From: JBJHBY01 sp050485745 | Lineage (GTDB): Bacteria; Pseudomonadota; Gammaproteobacteria; Pseudomonadales; CAMLJR01 | NCBI GenBank assembly: GCA_050485745.1 | Contig: JBJHBY010000225.1 | Location: 1-5,618 of the forward strand | Direction of reading: 5' to 3' | DNA length: 5,618 bases | Shown: in pieces, positions 5,448-5,618 of the stretch | Position numbering within the stretch: position 1 is the stretch's first letter | How the letters are laid out: each line of letters opens with the position of its first letter | Program-made: the position numbers and the translations under genes | The notes under the pieces: generated by a model | Told to the model about the DNA's origin: nothing | The model's database searches: none | What the model saw: only the letters and a program-made list of their open reading frames with translations

Positions 5448-5618
5448 GTGAAATACATCAGCACCCGCGGGCAGGCGCCCGCGCTGTCTTTCGAGGATGT
5501 CCTGCTCACCGGTCTCGCGCCTGATGGCGGCCTGTACGTGCCGGAGAGTCTGCCGGCCTGGAGCGCCGACGACCTGCAGCGCATGCGCCACCTGTCCTAC
5601 AGCGAGCTGGCCTTCGAG
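5448..5618 (+). CDS. thrC: Threonine synthase ThrC, N-terminal part
   Basis: ThrC is a PLP enzyme that converts O-phosphohomoserine to threonine, the last step of the pathway. The window edge cuts the gene; 57 codons are present from a GTG start with no stop. The visible protein begins MKYISTRGQAPALSFEDVLL and continues with TGLAPDGGLYVPESLP and LSYSELAFE. This is the characteristic N-terminal region of proteobacterial threonine synthases, with the DGGLYVP motif. The PLP-binding lysine would lie beyond the window. It forms an operon-like pair with hom. The homoserine kinase gene (thrB), needed between the two steps, is not in this window. Confidence 0.94.
   Translation, partial: MKYISTRGQAPALSFEDVLLTGLAPDGGLYVPESLPAWSADDLQRMRHLSYSELAFE

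Noticed and set aside
4047..5591. A 514-codon open frame on the - strand covering hom and the start of thrC
   Set aside because: It lies opposite well-supported genes. High-GC coding sequence commonly leaves long open antisense frames. The translation is His/Gln/Gly-rich low-quality sequence with no recognisable domain.

Overview
The window is about 5.6 kb of compact, high-GC chromosome. It reads as housekeeping sequence from a gammaproteobacterium, probably outside the Enterobacterales. Three things point there: the gene order trmD-rplS-xerD-dsbC-hom-thrC resembles the arrangement I recall from Pseudomonas and relatives; the homoserine dehydrogenase is monofunctional, not the aspartokinase fusion of enteric bacteria; and XerD, L19, TrmD, DsbC and AlaC all resemble their E. 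coli counterparts. I cannot name a genus from the sequence. Every gene is on the + strand.

Region 1 (1-820) is the end of a ribosome/tRNA operon. It holds the C-terminal part of tRNA (m1G37) methyltransferase TrmD, a short spacer with a perfect hairpin, complete ribosomal protein L19, and a clear intrinsic terminator with a TTCG loop. Region 2 (about 820-2735) holds the tyrosine recombinase XerD, with all six catalytic residues present, and a periplasmic disulfide isomerase DsbC with signal peptide and CGYC active site. Two consecutive hairpins follow dsbC, the second with a T-run. The xerD upstream region carries a 13-bp tandem repeat, a small dyad and weak ribosome-binding signals.

Region 3 (about 2756-5618) is amino-acid metabolism: AlaC, a glutamate-pyruvate aminotransferase; Hom, homoserine dehydrogenase with a C-terminal ACT domain; and the first 57 codons of ThrC, threonine synthase. 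All three appear to use non-ATG starts (GTG, TTG, GTG), each with a purine-rich ribosome-binding site. A good extended -10 promoter lies between alaC and hom, so hom-thrC probably forms its own transcription unit with a leader of roughly 90 nt. Hom and ThrC (with ThrB encoded elsewhere) carry aspartate semialdehyde to threonine. AlaC interconverts pyruvate/glutamate with alanine/2-oxoglutarate.

I found no mobile element, CRISPR array, tRNA/rRNA gene or unexplained large ORF. Nothing here looks like an undescribed system. The points worth a second look are small: non-ATG starts, leader and spacer hairpins, a possible short leader ORF before hom, and the xerD upstream repeats.
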